Source: Microcystis aeruginosa LEGE 91341
GTDB lineage: Bacteria > Cyanobacteriota > Cyanobacteriia > Cyanobacteriales > Microcystaceae
Assembly: GCF_015206885.1 (NCBI RefSeq)
Contig: NZ_JADEXY010000041.1
Coordinates: 1 to 32,111, forward strand
DNA: 32,111 nt
Direction of reading: 5' to 3'
Shown piece after piece: positions 14,619-22,827 of the stretch. Numbering within the stretch: position 1 is the stretch's first letter; every line of letters begins with the position of its first letter. Below the pieces are notes generated by a model, which had not been told where the DNA came from, did no database searches, and saw only the letters and a program-made list of their open reading frames with translations. The position numbers and the translations under genes were made by a program.

Positions 14619-15608
14619 TTAGCCGCCAATTTGGGACATAGTACGGGTATAAATGCCGCTTGATGTGCCGGAATCACGCAGTTTAAAGTTTATTTCTGCT
14701 TTCAGTTCTATTAATCCCCGGACTCTTTCCCTGATTTCTGCTGGCGAAATTCCCTGACGGAGGGCAGTTTTTAGGTCAATTTGTCCAGTTTCGTTGAGGA
14801 GACAGGGACGCAACCAACCATCGGCCGAAAGACGTAGGCGGTTACAGCGATCGCAAAAACACTCCGACATCTGACTAATAAAGCCAATTGTACCCTTAGC
14901 CCCCGGAATTTGAAAAACATCGGCTGGACCATTTCCCCGCACTTGACCCTCATTTAAGCCCCATTTTGCCCGAATTCGCCCCCTTAATTCCTCGTTCGCA
15001 ATCCAAGCTTTTTCTTGAAATAAATCACCGTTACCGATGGGCATAAACTCGATAAAACGGACGTGCCAACGCTTCTCGATGGTCAAAGCCGCTAAATCCT
15101 CCACTTCTGCCTCATTTATCCCCGGAATCACCACCACATTCAATTTTAAGGGGTCAAAACCCACTCTCTGGGCCGCTTGAATACCTGCCCAAGTTTTTTG
15201 CCAACGACTCCGGCCGCGATTACCGATAATTTTATCGAAAGTGTCGGGGTCGAGGGAGTCTAAACTGATATTAATCCGTCTTAGTCCGGCCTCATACAAC
15301 ATTTCGGCTAAATTGTCAAGTAAATAGCCATTAGTGGTCAAGGCTAAATCGCTAGTAGCAGATAAAGAGGCGATATCGCGCACAATCTCCACTACTTCGG
15401 GATGTAAGAGAGGTTCCCCACCAGTAAGGCGAAATTTGCGGAAACCGAGGGGAATAAAGACATTTTTGACTAAAGTAAGAATTTCCTCCCGGGTGAGTAA
15501 GTCTTGCAGTCGAACATAGGCCAATTCTGCATCTTCAGGCAGACAATACTGACAGCGAAAGTTACAGCGATCGATTAAACTAATCCTGAGATAGTCGATT
15601 TGGTTCAT
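14619..15608 (-). CDS. moaA: GTP 3',8-cyclase MoaA
   Basis: Radical SAM enzyme for the first step of molybdenum cofactor synthesis, rearranging GTP to 3',8-cyclo-GTP for MoaC. The N-terminal cluster site is CNFRCQYC, the SAM-binding strand is [11 protein letters not shown], and the C-terminal GTP-binding cluster site is [20 protein letters not shown]. The conserved Gly-Gly C-terminus (SQIGG) that inserts into the active site is present. At about 329 aa it is full length. ATG 15608 is preferred; a GTG two codons upstream (15614) is the alternative. No other moa or moe genes are in the window. It converges with the small PCP-reductase-like gene. Confidence 0.96.
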   Translation of the reverse strand: MNQIDYLRISLIDRCNFRCQYCLPEDAELAYVRLQDLLTREEILTLVKNVFIPLGFRKFRLTGGEPLLHPEVVEIVRDIASLSATSDLALTTNGYLLDNLAEMLYEAGLRRINISLDSLDPDTFDKIIGNRGRSRWQKTWAGIQAAQRVGFDPLKLNVVVIPGINEAEVEDLAALTIEKRWHVRFIEFMPIGNGDLFQEKAWIANEELRGRIRAKWGLNEGQVRGNGPADVFQIPGAKGTIGFISQMSECFCDRCNRLRLSADGWLRPCLLNETGQIDLKTALRQGISPAEIRERVRGLIELKAEINFKLRDSGTSSGIYTRTMSQIGG

Positions 15609-15614
15609 GTTCAC

Positions 15615-15926
15615 GGGGCAATACTGTCATAAAACTTCATGAATTTATCATAACAATTTCGGCTCGATCGATATATAGACATCGGGCCAAGTTTCCAGAA
15701 AACCACGGCTACATCTAGATTTTAGTCTATGATGACAATAGATTTAGTCAATGGCAAGAGCCAATAATGATTGGTAAATTTGATAATTTTTCTTGATTGT
15801 ACTTAACCAAAAAGGTCAGCTAACACCGGCAAGAAATATTAAACAATCCTCTAGATATGGACAAACAGAATACTATCTAAATTGAGCGAGCCAGTAATGC
15901 TATGATCAAAAATTAATTATCTTGAG
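15615..15926. other. Intergenic spacer between divergent moaA and the DUF3370 gene
   Basis: About 310 bp of AT-rich sequence that must hold both promoters. I see no repeat, RNA gene or convincing -35/-10 pair with standard spacing. A TATGAT lies at 15901-15906, 20 bp before the DUF3370 start. Confidence 0.45.
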
Positions 15927-17270
15927 ATGGTAATTTGTGTGATGTTACCTTTTTTACTACCCATTGCCCAAACTCCCCCTAGTGTAGAAATAATTCGACC
16001 AGCGCAGGTGCGTCCTTTACCGAATCAACTAGATCAAGTTCCCGTTTTTAATAGTAATAGTCCCGAATTATTGCTAGGAGAAGGGATTTTGCTTTCAACT
16101 TTTCCCCCTCAAGAAAAAAGATTTCCCTCGGCCCATTTAAATTATGCTTTTCAGGGACGCTTTGATATCTTTGCACACCACGTAGCGAGAGGGAGTTTCC
16201 CCGATAATTTACGCACCCTTTATCTGGGTGTATTACTCCACAATCCCAGTCCTAATCCCGTGACCGTTAAAATTTTGCAGGGGGCCAGTTATTTGAGTCA
16301 ACCCGATGCAGCTTTTATCGATTTACCGGCACAAGTGGAAAATAATCAGGGGACGGTTTTTGCTGGGCCGGGAAGTCGGGTAATGGGGGATATTTTAATG
16401 GGGCAGCGTCAGGATATTTTTCCCGATAGGATTATTATTCCCCCCGGGGAGAGTTTTATGGTCTTAAATGCGGCGATTCCCGTGCGCGATTTGACTCCAC
16501 CCTTAAACGGGAGATCCACTTATCTCCGTCTGGAAAGTGACGGTCTTCTCTACGCTGCTAGTTTAGCTCTTTATGCACCCCTAGATGAAAATGGGCAGGA
16601 AAGACCACCAAATCTGACAGAATGGGAAAATTTGCTAGAAAAAGGCGATTTATCAACTCCGCGCGATCGAGCGCCCAGTCCTCCCAATAGTCAAGGACAG
16701 ATAATTTATGGACGGGTAGCGGGGGTGTCTCAAGGTTCAGCTTGGCCAGCCCGATTGGTCGATCGAGCTTCTTTATGGTTAAATATTCCTGATTCTGGTC
16801 AATCTATAGCCTATGGGATTAGCACCCTACCTGGGGGCAAATTGGGAACGGAACAAAATCAAAGTGCTAGTATGTTAGTTCGCTATCCCGATACGGCCTA
16901 TCAAGCTCATGGTAATTACGGTGTGGAATATAGGTTAAGTTTACCTCTATTTAATCGAACTGATGAGGCGAAAACGGTGACTATTGCGCTAGAAACACCG
17001 ATTAAAGAGGATTTTATTGGGCAGGGTTTGCGTTTTCTCGATCCGGCTGCCCCACAAGTGTTTTTTCGGGGAACGGTAGCCGTCAATTATAGCGATGATC
17101 AAGGACAGGCACAAAGCAGATTTTTCCATCTCGTCCAAAGACGCGGACAAGAGGGAGAATCTTTAGTGACTCTGACTATTCCTCCAGGGGATTGGCGTGT
17201 AGTACAAGTAAATTTTTTATATCCACCAGATGCTACTCCTCCACAGGTTTTAACGATTAAGACCGAGTAG
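15927..17270 (+). CDS. DUF3370 family exported protein
   Basis: A 447-aa protein of a cyanobacteria-restricted family of unknown function. A short hydrophobic N-terminus (MVICVMLPFLLPIAQ) looks like a signal peptide. The body starts with IIRPAQVRPLPNQLDQVPVFNSNSPELLLGEG and RFDIFAHHVARG, typical of the family, and reads as an all-beta protein throughout (LRTLYLGVLLHNPSPNPVTVKIL, GRSTYLRLESDGLLYAASLALYAP, YRLSLPLFNRTDEAKTVTIALETP). No catalytic motif is seen. ATG 15942 is an alternative start that would still keep the signal peptide. It converges on the TolB-like gene. Confidence 0.85.
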   Translation: MVICVMLPFLLPIAQTPPSVEIIRPAQVRPLPNQLDQVPVFNSNSPELLLGEGILLSTFPPQEKRFPSAHLNYAFQGRFDIFAHHVARGSFPDNLRTLYLGVLLHNPSPNPVTVKILQGASYLSQPDAAFIDLPAQVENNQGTVFAGPGSRVMGDILMGQRQDIFPDRIIIPPGESFMVLNAAIPVRDLTPPLNGRSTYLRLESDGLLYAASLALYAPLDENGQERPPNLTEWENLLEKGDLSTPRDRAPSPPNSQGQIIYGRVAGVSQGSAWPARLVDRASLWLNIPDSGQSIAYGISTLPGGKLGTEQNQSASMLVRYPDTAYQAHGNYGVEYRLSLPLFNRTDEAKTVTIALETPIKEDFIGQGLRFLDPAAPQVFFRGTVAVNYSDDQGQAQSRFFHLVQRRGQEGESLVTLTIPPGDWRVVQVNFLYPPDATPPQVLTIKTE

Positions 17271-17277
17271 AACAAGT

Positions 17278-17790
17278 TTAAAATTGACCGTTAACGATCG
17301 CAATATTCCATTGACCGTCTTGGTTGGTTTCAAAGGCAATTTGGCGACCATCACCGCTAATGGTGGGATTGCGGACGCTTCCCCGCAGGTTAGCGGTTAA
17401 CAGGGTTACACGGGACCTGGAACGATCATAAACCATGACATCACTTTTACCCCGTTCGCTGGAGATATAGGCAATTAAACGACCGTCAGCATTTAAAGAT
17501 GGCTGATCTTGGCTAGAATCGCCACGATTTAGGTTAGGAAGATTAACTAAGCGCTTTTCTTGCAGATCGAATAAATATATACTACGACGACCGGAGCGAT
17601 CGGAAGCGAAGGCCAAATAGCGACCATCAGCACTATAACTGGGGAATTGATCGGGAGCAAAACTATTTAAACCACCAGCGGGAACTTGAGGAGTGATCAA
17701 AAGAGGGGAATTACAGCCACTTATCCCCGATAACAGCCCAAAAGAGGCCAAAAATCGCCCCAGCCAGACAAAAAATTTTTTTTCTTTCAT
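17278..17790 (-). CDS. TolB-like beta-propeller lipoprotein
   Basis: A 170-aa protein. The N-terminus MKEKKFFVWLGRFLASFGLLSGISGC ends in a lipobox (SGC), so it is probably a lipoprotein. Three WD40-like PD40 repeats follow: FPSYSADGRYLAFASDRSGRRSIYLFD, QPSLNADGRLIAYISSERGKSDVMVYD and NPTISGDGRQIAFETNQDGQWNIAIVN. With three blades it is much shorter than TolB, so it may need to oligomerise to close a propeller. ATG 17790 is used; TTG 17808 is an in-frame alternative. The 71-aa gene ends 23 bp upstream and is probably in the same transcript. The role is unknown and no Tol-Pal genes are present. Confidence 0.85.
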   Translation of the reverse strand: MKEKKFFVWLGRFLASFGLLSGISGCNSPLLITPQVPAGGLNSFAPDQFPSYSADGRYLAFASDRSGRRSIYLFDLQEKRLVNLPNLNRGDSSQDQPSLNADGRLIAYISSERGKSDVMVYDRSRSRVTLLTANLRGSVRNPTISGDGRQIAFETNQDGQWNIAIVNGQF

Positions 17791-17813
17791 CTTGACTTTT
17801 GACCCCAAATGTG

Positions 17814-18029
17814 CTAGTAACTTTCTTCCTTGCCGACGGTTTTGAGGGTAAGTAGTTGATTGCCTTGACTGAGACTATCGGCGATCGCTTCTCGAATCGG
17901 TAGGTCAATACTGGTTTCTGCGAGGATTTCTTGGGCTTTTTGCCGCAAATCTGCCCCGGTATCGGCATCTACTTGGTCTAGATCGAGTAATTCTTGCGAT
18001 AGCTGTTCGATCGAATTCGGGTTAGTCAT
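17814..18029 (-). CDS. Small hypothetical protein
   Basis: I do not recognise this 71-aa acidic protein. It is predicted to be mostly helical (SIEQLSQELLDLDQVDADTG, ADLRQKAQEILAETSIDLP, IREAIADSLSQGNQLLTL) with no signal peptide or membrane segment and no cysteines. It is real by context: an ATG start, the same strand as the TolB-like lipoprotein gene 23 bp downstream, and a HIP1 octamer inside (17881-17888) as in other genes here. Confidence 0.65.
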   Translation of the reverse strand: MTNPNSIEQLSQELLDLDQVDADTGADLRQKAQEILAETSIDLPIREAIADSLSQGNQLLTLKTVGKEESY

Positions 18030-18160
18030 AGCTCAGGCTCCCAACAAGCTTAATTACAATCCCATGGTAAAGATGGTCCGTCTCTAATTGGGGATTTTTT
18101 GGCTTTAATTCAGGATTGATAAGCTGTTCGTAATTTAAATTGCTTGTTGAGATCAGGCGG

Positions 18161-18236
18161 TCGGCAGGAGGCAGGAGATTATTTTTATTTATTCTCCCCA
18201 CTTCATAATTCATCATTCATAATTCATCATTCCCTC
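18161..18236. repeat. Composite heptad element (inverted copy)
   Basis: It reads GGCAGGAGGCAGGAG, then the spacer AGATTATTTTTATTTATTCT, then CCCCACTT, then ATTCATA/ATTCATC heptads. The reverse complement matches 29305-29410, including the non-repetitive AATAAATAAAAATAATCT spacer, so both derive from one repeat family. Confidence 0.8.
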
Positions 18237-18264
18237 TCTCTCAAAAAAATTTTCCCAGAGGTGC

Positions 18265-18294
18265 TTGACATAACCCTGATGATGAAGTTACAAT
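18265..18294 (+). promoter_or_regulatory. Sigma-70-type promoter of tRNA-Asp
   Basis: A perfect -35 TTGACA (18265-18270), an 18-bp spacer and -10 TACAAT (18289-18294) precede the tRNA 5' end by 18 bp. Confidence 0.8.
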
Positions 18295-18312
18295 TGGAAT
18301 TGTCGCAAAAAT

Positions 18313-18386
18313 GGGATTGTAGTTCAATTGGTTAGAGCACCGCCCTGTCACGGCGGAAGTTGCGGGTTCGAGCCCCGTCAATCCCG
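18313..18386 (+). tRNA. tRNA-Asp (GTC)
   Basis: A 74-nt cloverleaf. The acceptor GGGATTG (18313-18319) pairs with CAATCCC (18379-18385), followed by discriminator G. The D arm lies in AGTTCAATTGGTTAGAG. The anticodon stem CCGCC/GGCGG holds loop CTGTCAC with anticodon GTC. The T arm is GCGGGTTCGAGCCCCGT. CCA is not encoded. The identity is Asp: GTC anticodon with discriminator G. Confidence 0.97.
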
Positions 18387-18432
18387 TAGAAATTTAGGTT
18401 AGAGTCACCCAAGGCCAGTTAGTAAACCTCTG

Positions 18433-18595
18433 GCATGGTTGATTTTTCAGGGTTCAAAAATGGCGAAAATAAGGATTAAATGCCATAAAATCTGTAAATA
18501 GACCATTTAATTGATTATTATTCATTTTTAATTCTCCTGACTACTGGCTCCTGGCTACTGACTCCTAAACCTAACAGCAATTTTTGATTTTTACA
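18433..18595. repeat. 163 bp dispersed repeat, copy 1
   Basis: It runs from GCATGGTTGATTTTTCAGGG to TTTTTGATTTTTACA. The reverse complement matches 24614-24776 along its whole length with scattered substitutions, and both copies are 163 bp. It contains CTCCTGACTAC-type heptads. No open frame of note. It lies between tRNA-Asp and glgP. Confidence 0.85.
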
Positions 18596-18612
18596 AGAGT
18601 TCCATCCTGTGA

Positions 18613-18643
18613 GCAGTAGGATGAATAAACAGTATCCTACTGC
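18613..18643. terminator. Hairpin 12 bp beyond the glgP stop
   Basis: GCAGTAGGAT (18613-18622) pairs perfectly with ATCCTACTGC (18634-18643) around an 11-nt loop. No T-run follows on either strand, so a terminator function is only suggested by position. Confidence 0.45.
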
Positions 18644-18654
18644 CTAGATTGGTT

Positions 18655-21189
18655 CTAATTTACCGATAAACCAGCATTAGCTTGAGTATAATCGGGTAAT
18701 TCAATCTTTACCGGTTGTACCCGCCAGATTTCCTCGCAATATTCCCGAATCGATCGATCGCTAGAGAATTTACCCATGCGGGCTACATTAAGAATCGCTA
18801 AACGACTCCAATGTTCTTGATCTTTATAGGCACGACCGACTCCTTCCTGACAGTCGATATAGGATTGATAATCGGCCAGTAACATATAGGGATCATTGTA
18901 GATAAGATTATCCACAAGCGGGCGGAATAAACTACTATCACCCCGGCTAAAAAATCCCGAACCAATGAGGTCTAATACTGCCCGCAATTCTTCGTTATGG
19001 TAATAGTATTCTTGGGGATTATAACCAGCGGCTTTCTTAGCATAAACTTCCTCGGTTGTCAAGCCAAAAAGAAAGAAATTTTCTGCTCCCACCTCTTCAC
19101 GAATTTCGATATTTGCCCCATCAAGAGTACCGATAGTTAAGGCACCATTCATGGAGAATTTCATATTACCAGTTCCCGAAGCTTCTTTCCCAGCAGTGGA
19201 AATCTGTTCGGACAAGTCGGCAGCTGGATAAACCCGTTGACCGAAGGTGACATTATAATCGGGTAGGAAAACCACTTTTAAACGTCCTCCAATCGTCGGA
19301 TCATTATCGATCACTTCTGCCACAGAATTAATCAATTTAATGATTAATTTCGCCATAAAATAACCCGGGGCTGCCTTACCACCAAAAATAAAAGTACGGG
19401 GAGTAATATCGAGATTGGGATTATTTTTGAGGCGATGATAGAGACTGACGATATGTAAAACGTTGAGATGTTGCCGTTTATATTCGTGAATGCGTTTTAC
19501 CTGCACATCAAAGAGGGTACTAGGATCAACTTTAATGCCGACTTTTTTATCGATATAATTGGCTAAATCTGCCTTAATATCGTATTTAATTCGTCGCCAA
19601 GAATCCCGAAATCCTCCATCATCCACATAGTTTTCTAACCCGCGTAAATCCTCCAGATGCTTAATCCAATTTTGGCCGATTTTTTCTGTAATCGCAACAG
19701 TCAAGCGGGGATTACTAGAAACTATCCAGCGTCGGGGAGTAACTCCATTGGTTTTGTTACTAAACTTTTCGGGAAAGAGTTCATAGAAATCGCGCAGAAC
19801 ATCTTTTTTCAGTAATTCTGTATGGAGGGCTGCCACCCCATTAATTGCCTGGGAACCCACACAGGCAAGGTGAGCCATACGAACGTATTTTTCGCCGCTT
19901 TCATCGATTATAGATAAACGGGACATTTTGCCGTCATCATGGGGATAAATAATGCGAATTTTATCCAAGAAACGATGGTTAATTTCGTAGATAATTTCCA
20001 TTAATCGCGGTAAAAGACGACCAAAAATACTCAAAGGCCATTTTTCTAAAGCTTCTGGCAAAAGAGTATGATTAGTATAGGCGAAGGTATTTTGAGTAAT
20101 AAACCAAGCTTTATCCCAATCGAAATGATGCACATCAATTAACAAGCGCATTAACTCAGCTACCCCGACGGAAGGGTGAGTATCATTCAATTGTACCGAC
20201 CATTTTTGATGAAAATTATCGAGACTGGGGTTCTCATGTAAGTGAATACGAATCATATCCTGTAGGGAACAGGAAACAAAGAAATATTGCTGTTCTAAAC
20301 GTAGTTCTTTGCCTTGAATTGGTTCATCGTTAGGATAGAGAACTTTACTGATATTTTCCGAGTGAACTTTATTATCCACCGCACCATAATAATCGCCGCG
20401 ATTAAAGCGACCAAAATCAAAAGATTCACAAGCTTCTGATTTCCATAGACGCATGGTATTAGCGGTGTTAACTCGATAGCCGAGAATTGGGGTATCGTAG
20501 GGAATTCCTTTGACTACATAATCGGGAATCCAACGACTGCAATAATTACCATTTTCGTCGGTATAGGATTCGGTATAACCGCCAAATTTTACCTCTACTC
20601 CCGCTTCCGGTCGGGCAATTTCCCAGGGATTTCCATACTGTAACCACTTATCGGTTATTTCTACCTGCCAACCGTCGTGAATTTCTTGATCAAAGATACC
20701 AAATTCGTAGCGAATACCGTAACCAATAGCCGGAATTTCTAGGGTAGAAAGGGAATCGAGATAACAGGCAGCTAAACGACCTAAACCACCATTTCCTAAC
20801 CCCGGTTCTTCTTCCTGGGCAATTAATTCTTCTAGTTTTAATCCCGATTCGCTGACAGCTTTCTCCACCTGTTCGTAGATACCGAGATTAATTAAATTAT
20901 TGGCCAAATGGGGACCAACTAAAAATTCGGCCGAGAGATAACAAACGGTTCTGACATCTTTTTTTAGATAGGTTTGTTGGGTGGTTAACCAACGCTGCAA
21001 TAAACGATCGCGGATAGTATAAGCTAAGGCCATGTAAAGATCGTTTTTGCTGGCTAATTCTGGTAATTTACCTTGAATATAGAGCAAATTATCCCTTAAA
21101 GCCCGTCGGATAGTTTCTGTGTCTAATCCTGTTCTATCATCTTCGATGATAATCGGACAAACAAAAGTTGACTCTGTAGATGGATCCAT
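18655..21189 (-). CDS. glgP: Glycogen phosphorylase
   Basis: An 844-aa GT35 enzyme that releases glucose-1-phosphate from stored glycogen. The N-terminal region has CYLSAEFLVGPHLANNL and EEPGLGNGGLGRLAACYLDSL. Further on come VQLNDTHPSVGVAELMRLL, TNGVTPRRWIV and the Arg/Lys site VKRIHEYKRQHLNVL. The PLP-binding segment EASGTGNMKFSMNGALTIGTLDGAN carries the Schiff-base lysine. Length and all key segments are intact. Bacterial enzymes of this type generally lack the mammalian N-terminal phosphorylation site. ATG 21189 is used. It is a single-gene unit flanked by repeats, with a hairpin beyond its stop. Confidence 0.97.
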   Translation of the reverse strand: MDPSTESTFVCPIIIEDDRTGLDTETIRRALRDNLLYIQGKLPELASKNDLYMALAYTIRDRLLQRWLTTQQTYLKKDVRTVCYLSAEFLVGPHLANNLINLGIYEQVEKAVSESGLKLEELIAQEEEPGLGNGGLGRLAACYLDSLSTLEIPAIGYGIRYEFGIFDQEIHDGWQVEITDKWLQYGNPWEIARPEAGVEVKFGGYTESYTDENGNYCSRWIPDYVVKGIPYDTPILGYRVNTANTMRLWKSEACESFDFGRFNRGDYYGAVDNKVHSENISKVLYPNDEPIQGKELRLEQQYFFVSCSLQDMIRIHLHENPSLDNFHQKWSVQLNDTHPSVGVAELMRLLIDVHHFDWDKAWFITQNTFAYTNHTLLPEALEKWPLSIFGRLLPRLMEIIYEINHRFLDKIRIIYPHDDGKMSRLSIIDESGEKYVRMAHLACVGSQAINGVAALHTELLKKDVLRDFYELFPEKFSNKTNGVTPRRWIVSSNPRLTVAITEKIGQNWIKHLEDLRGLENYVDDGGFRDSWRRIKYDIKADLANYIDKKVGIKVDPSTLFDVQVKRIHEYKRQHLNVLHIVSLYHRLKNNPNLDITPRTFIFGGKAAPGYFMAKLIIKLINSVAEVIDNDPTIGGRLKVVFLPDYNVTFGQRVYPAADLSEQISTAGKEASGTGNMKFSMNGALTIGTLDGANIEIREEVGAENFFLFGLTTEEVYAKKAAGYNPQEYYYHNEELRAVLDLIGSGFFSRGDSSLFRPLVDNLIYNDPYMLLADYQSYIDCQEGVGRAYKDQEHWSRLAILNVARMGKFSSDRSIREYCEEIWRVQPVKIELPDYTQANAGLSVN

Positions 21190-21358
21190 AGGAGTGTTTT
21201 TACTGAAGATTGGCTGCTCTCAGTCTAAGATAACCCGCCCTCAAATTGTATCAAGAAAAGCTTAAATCTTGACTAAGATTAAGGTATAGTAATGACAGAG
21301 TTAAGGTAATTAAATTTCAGTTACCGATAGGAAGCGAAAACAGGGGAAAGTTTGAGTA

Positions 21359-21578
21359 ATGGGTGCTTTTGTGATGGTTGGAACGGGTTTTATCGGGGCG
21401 ATAATCTTGGGAAAATCGCCCTCTATACCCCTTGATGGCGTGAAAATGTCAAAACAGTCCATGTACTAAGATTACTCGAAGGCAGTGCAAGAAACTGGGC
21501 TTACCGCAATCGCCGATTAGACAAGCTTTAGCCGATGCCATCAATTGGTTTCAAACCAATGGAGACATTACTTATTAA
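21359..21578 (+). pseudogene. Decayed NAD-dependent sugar epimerase (HpnA-like) remnant
   Basis: Only the two ends of an extended SDR gene survive. ATG 21359 opens GAFVMVGTGFIGAIILGK, clearly the GxxGxxG dinucleotide-binding start (compare the usual AFVTGGTGFIGANL). It then jumps straight to SIPLDGVKMSKQSMY, a phrase from near the C-terminus of these enzymes. An in-frame TAA follows, then DYSKAVQETGL, a one-base frameshift, and LPQSPIRQALADAINWFQTNGDITY with its stop at 21576-21578. Roughly 280 residues are missing. The hopanoid-associated epimerase HpnA is the closest family I recall. The gene is certainly non-functional. Confidence 0.78.
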
Positions 21579-21622
21579 GACTGAGTAGGAAAGGAAAAAA
21601 TGGTCTCAATTGTGCTGAAATG

Positions 21623-21747
21623 CTTAAGTAGTTAGGTGTTAAAAGTTGTCAGACACCCCCCTTATCAAGGTAGTAGGGTTGATTCATGAATCAACCCTAC
21701 TATGAATCAACCCTAGGGGCAGGGGGGATCAGACGCAAAATCTATTT
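21623..21747. repeat. C-run/G-run hairpin repeat, copy C, with a nested palindrome
   Basis: The left end CTTAAGTAGTTAGGTGTTAA and right end CAAAATCTATTTAA match copies A and B. The interior has been replaced after CCCCCCTTATCAAGG by a perfect 32-bp palindrome (21671-21702) plus a partial repeat of its right half, before resuming GGGGCAGGGGGGATC. It fills the space between the epimerase relic and the downstream crcB gene. In the 21190-21753 gap, 21190-21358 must also hold the glgP promoter. Confidence 0.8.
21671..21702. repeat. 32 bp perfect palindrome (GGGTTGATTCATGAATCAACCC core)
   Basis: Left arm TAGTAGGGTTGATTCA, right arm TGAATCAACCCTACTA, with no spacer. Its inner 26 bp recur at 31909-31934 in an unrelated context, so it is a dispersed element in its own right. 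Confidence 0.88.
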
Positions 21748-21753
21748 AATAAC

Positions 21754-22158
21754 TCATCTAGGAAAACCTGTTCTTGCTAAAATAACTCCAATTTTAAGCG
21801 CAATCATTCCCCCAAAAACACTGCCGAGCCAATAAATTAAACCGAAAGTTAAGTTTCCCTGCTCTAAAAACTTGTTAGACTCCAAACTATAGGTAGAAAA
21901 AGTCGTATAGGAACCACAAAAACCCGTGGCAAGCATCAATCCTAATTCTGGGGCAATTATACGAATATTTTCCTTAACCATAGTAAAAATATAGGCAATA
22001 ATTAAACAGCCAGAAACATTGACAAAAAATGTCCCAAAAAATCCCCATTCTTGACCGAAAATACTGTCAATTAATTCTGCGATATAAAAACGACTTAAAG
22101 CCCCAAAAATAGCCCCAATCGCCACGAATAAACCATAACGACCCCTGAAAAAATTCAT
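21754..22158 (-). CDS. crcB: Fluoride channel Fluc/CrcB, second of a tandem pair
   Basis: A 134-aa four-helix membrane protein that exports F- passively as a dimer. Markers are GAIFGALSRFYIAELID on helix 1, the pore asparagine in FVNVSGCLIIAY, and the GFCGSYTTFSTYSLES helix break with the phenylalanine box. The second position of that box is Tyr rather than Phe. ATG 22158 has AGGAGA ahead of it. The gene lies 40 bp after its paralogue on the same strand. Pairs like this often encode heterodimers of fixed, opposite topology, which is inference here. No fluoride riboswitch consensus was recognised upstream of the pair. Confidence 0.93.
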   Translation of the reverse strand: MNFFRGRYGLFVAIGAIFGALSRFYIAELIDSIFGQEWGFFGTFFVNVSGCLIIAYIFTMVKENIRIIAPELGLMLATGFCGSYTTFSTYSLESNKFLEQGNLTFGLIYWLGSVFGGMIALKIGVILARTGFPR

Positions 22159-22198
22159 GCTGTCTCTCCTGCCGTTAAATAGTCAATAAATTGGAGAA

Positions 22199-22588
22199 TT
22201 AACCTAGAAAAACTTGGGCAATAGCTGCCCCGATTCTCACGGCAATTAATCCTAAAATGATACTAGCAACGGCAAAAAAAAGACTGAAAAAATTTTGCTG
22301 ATTGCGCCAGAGGATCAGGATATCTAAACTATAGGTAGAAAAGGTGGTATAAGCTCCTAAAAATCCCGTTCTCACCGTTAAATCCAGTGCGTGGGAATAA
22401 AAGGTAAAACTGGGTAAAATAGCCCCAAAAAAGCCGATAGCTAGACAGCCAGTTAAATTAATAATAAAGGTTCCATAGGGAAAGCGCAAGCCGAATTTCG
22501 CTTTTGTCCATTCGGTAATATGATAACGAGATAACGCCCCCGGAACTGCTCCTGCTACAATTGCGAAAACATCGTTCAAATCTGACAT
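22199..22588 (-). CDS. crcB: Fluoride channel Fluc/CrcB, first of a tandem pair
   Basis: A 129-aa paralogue of the downstream channel, clearly diverged. It has AGAVPGALSRYHITEWTKAKFG, the pore asparagine in FIINLTGCLAIGFFG, and GFLGAYTTFSTYSLDIL, again with Tyr at the second phenylalanine-box position. Four hydrophobic helices are predicted and the length is standard. ATG 22588 is assumed. The transcript probably begins in 22589-22628, just before the MITE at 22631, and continues into the second gene. Confidence 0.93.
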   Translation of the reverse strand: MSDLNDVFAIVAGAVPGALSRYHITEWTKAKFGLRFPYGTFIINLTGCLAIGFFGAILPSFTFYSHALDLTVRTGFLGAYTTFSTYSLDILILWRNQQNFFSLFFAVASIILGLIAVRIGAAIAQVFLG

Positions 22589-22630
22589 TGTTTCTGATTT
22601 TTTTGCTATCTTTGCCTAGGCTCTATGATA

Positions 22631-22743
22631 TAGCGTTTTTCAGTCTGATGAGGTACAAAAGTTATGGGTTTTAGGCAAAAGGCAAGAGGCAAAAGGCAAA
22701 AGGGAAGAAAAATAGGCGTACCTCACTAGCTTAGGAAACGCTA
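22631..22743. mobile_element. 113 bp MITE, second copy of the TAGCG family
   Basis: Ends are TAGCGTTT...AAACGCTA, flanked by TA at 22629-22630 and 22744-22745. Including TA, the terminal 28 bp match in inverted orientation at about 21 of 28 positions, and the left end CAGTCTGATGAGGTAC resembles that of the copy at 32-124. The interior is a run of GGCAAAA/GGCAAGA heptads. It lies between the divergent crcB pair and rsmA, so it may affect either promoter. Confidence 0.8.
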
Positions 22744-22827
22744 TAATTGATGCGGTTATCGATCGCATTGCCCATATTTTCAGGTGTGTTATTGTTGAGG
22801 ACAACCCTCTGATTTTAAAATAGAGGT

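Noticed and set aside
15882-15906. TTGAGC and TATGAT as a DUF3370 promoter
   Set aside because: The spacing is 13 bp, too short for a sigma-70 promoter.
22589-22630. Fluoride riboswitch ahead of the crcB pair
   Set aside because: I read the minus strand upstream of 22588 for the conserved GGNGAUGG start and the GCUGAUGRCUYCUAC end. Neither is present, and a MITE begins within 45 bp.
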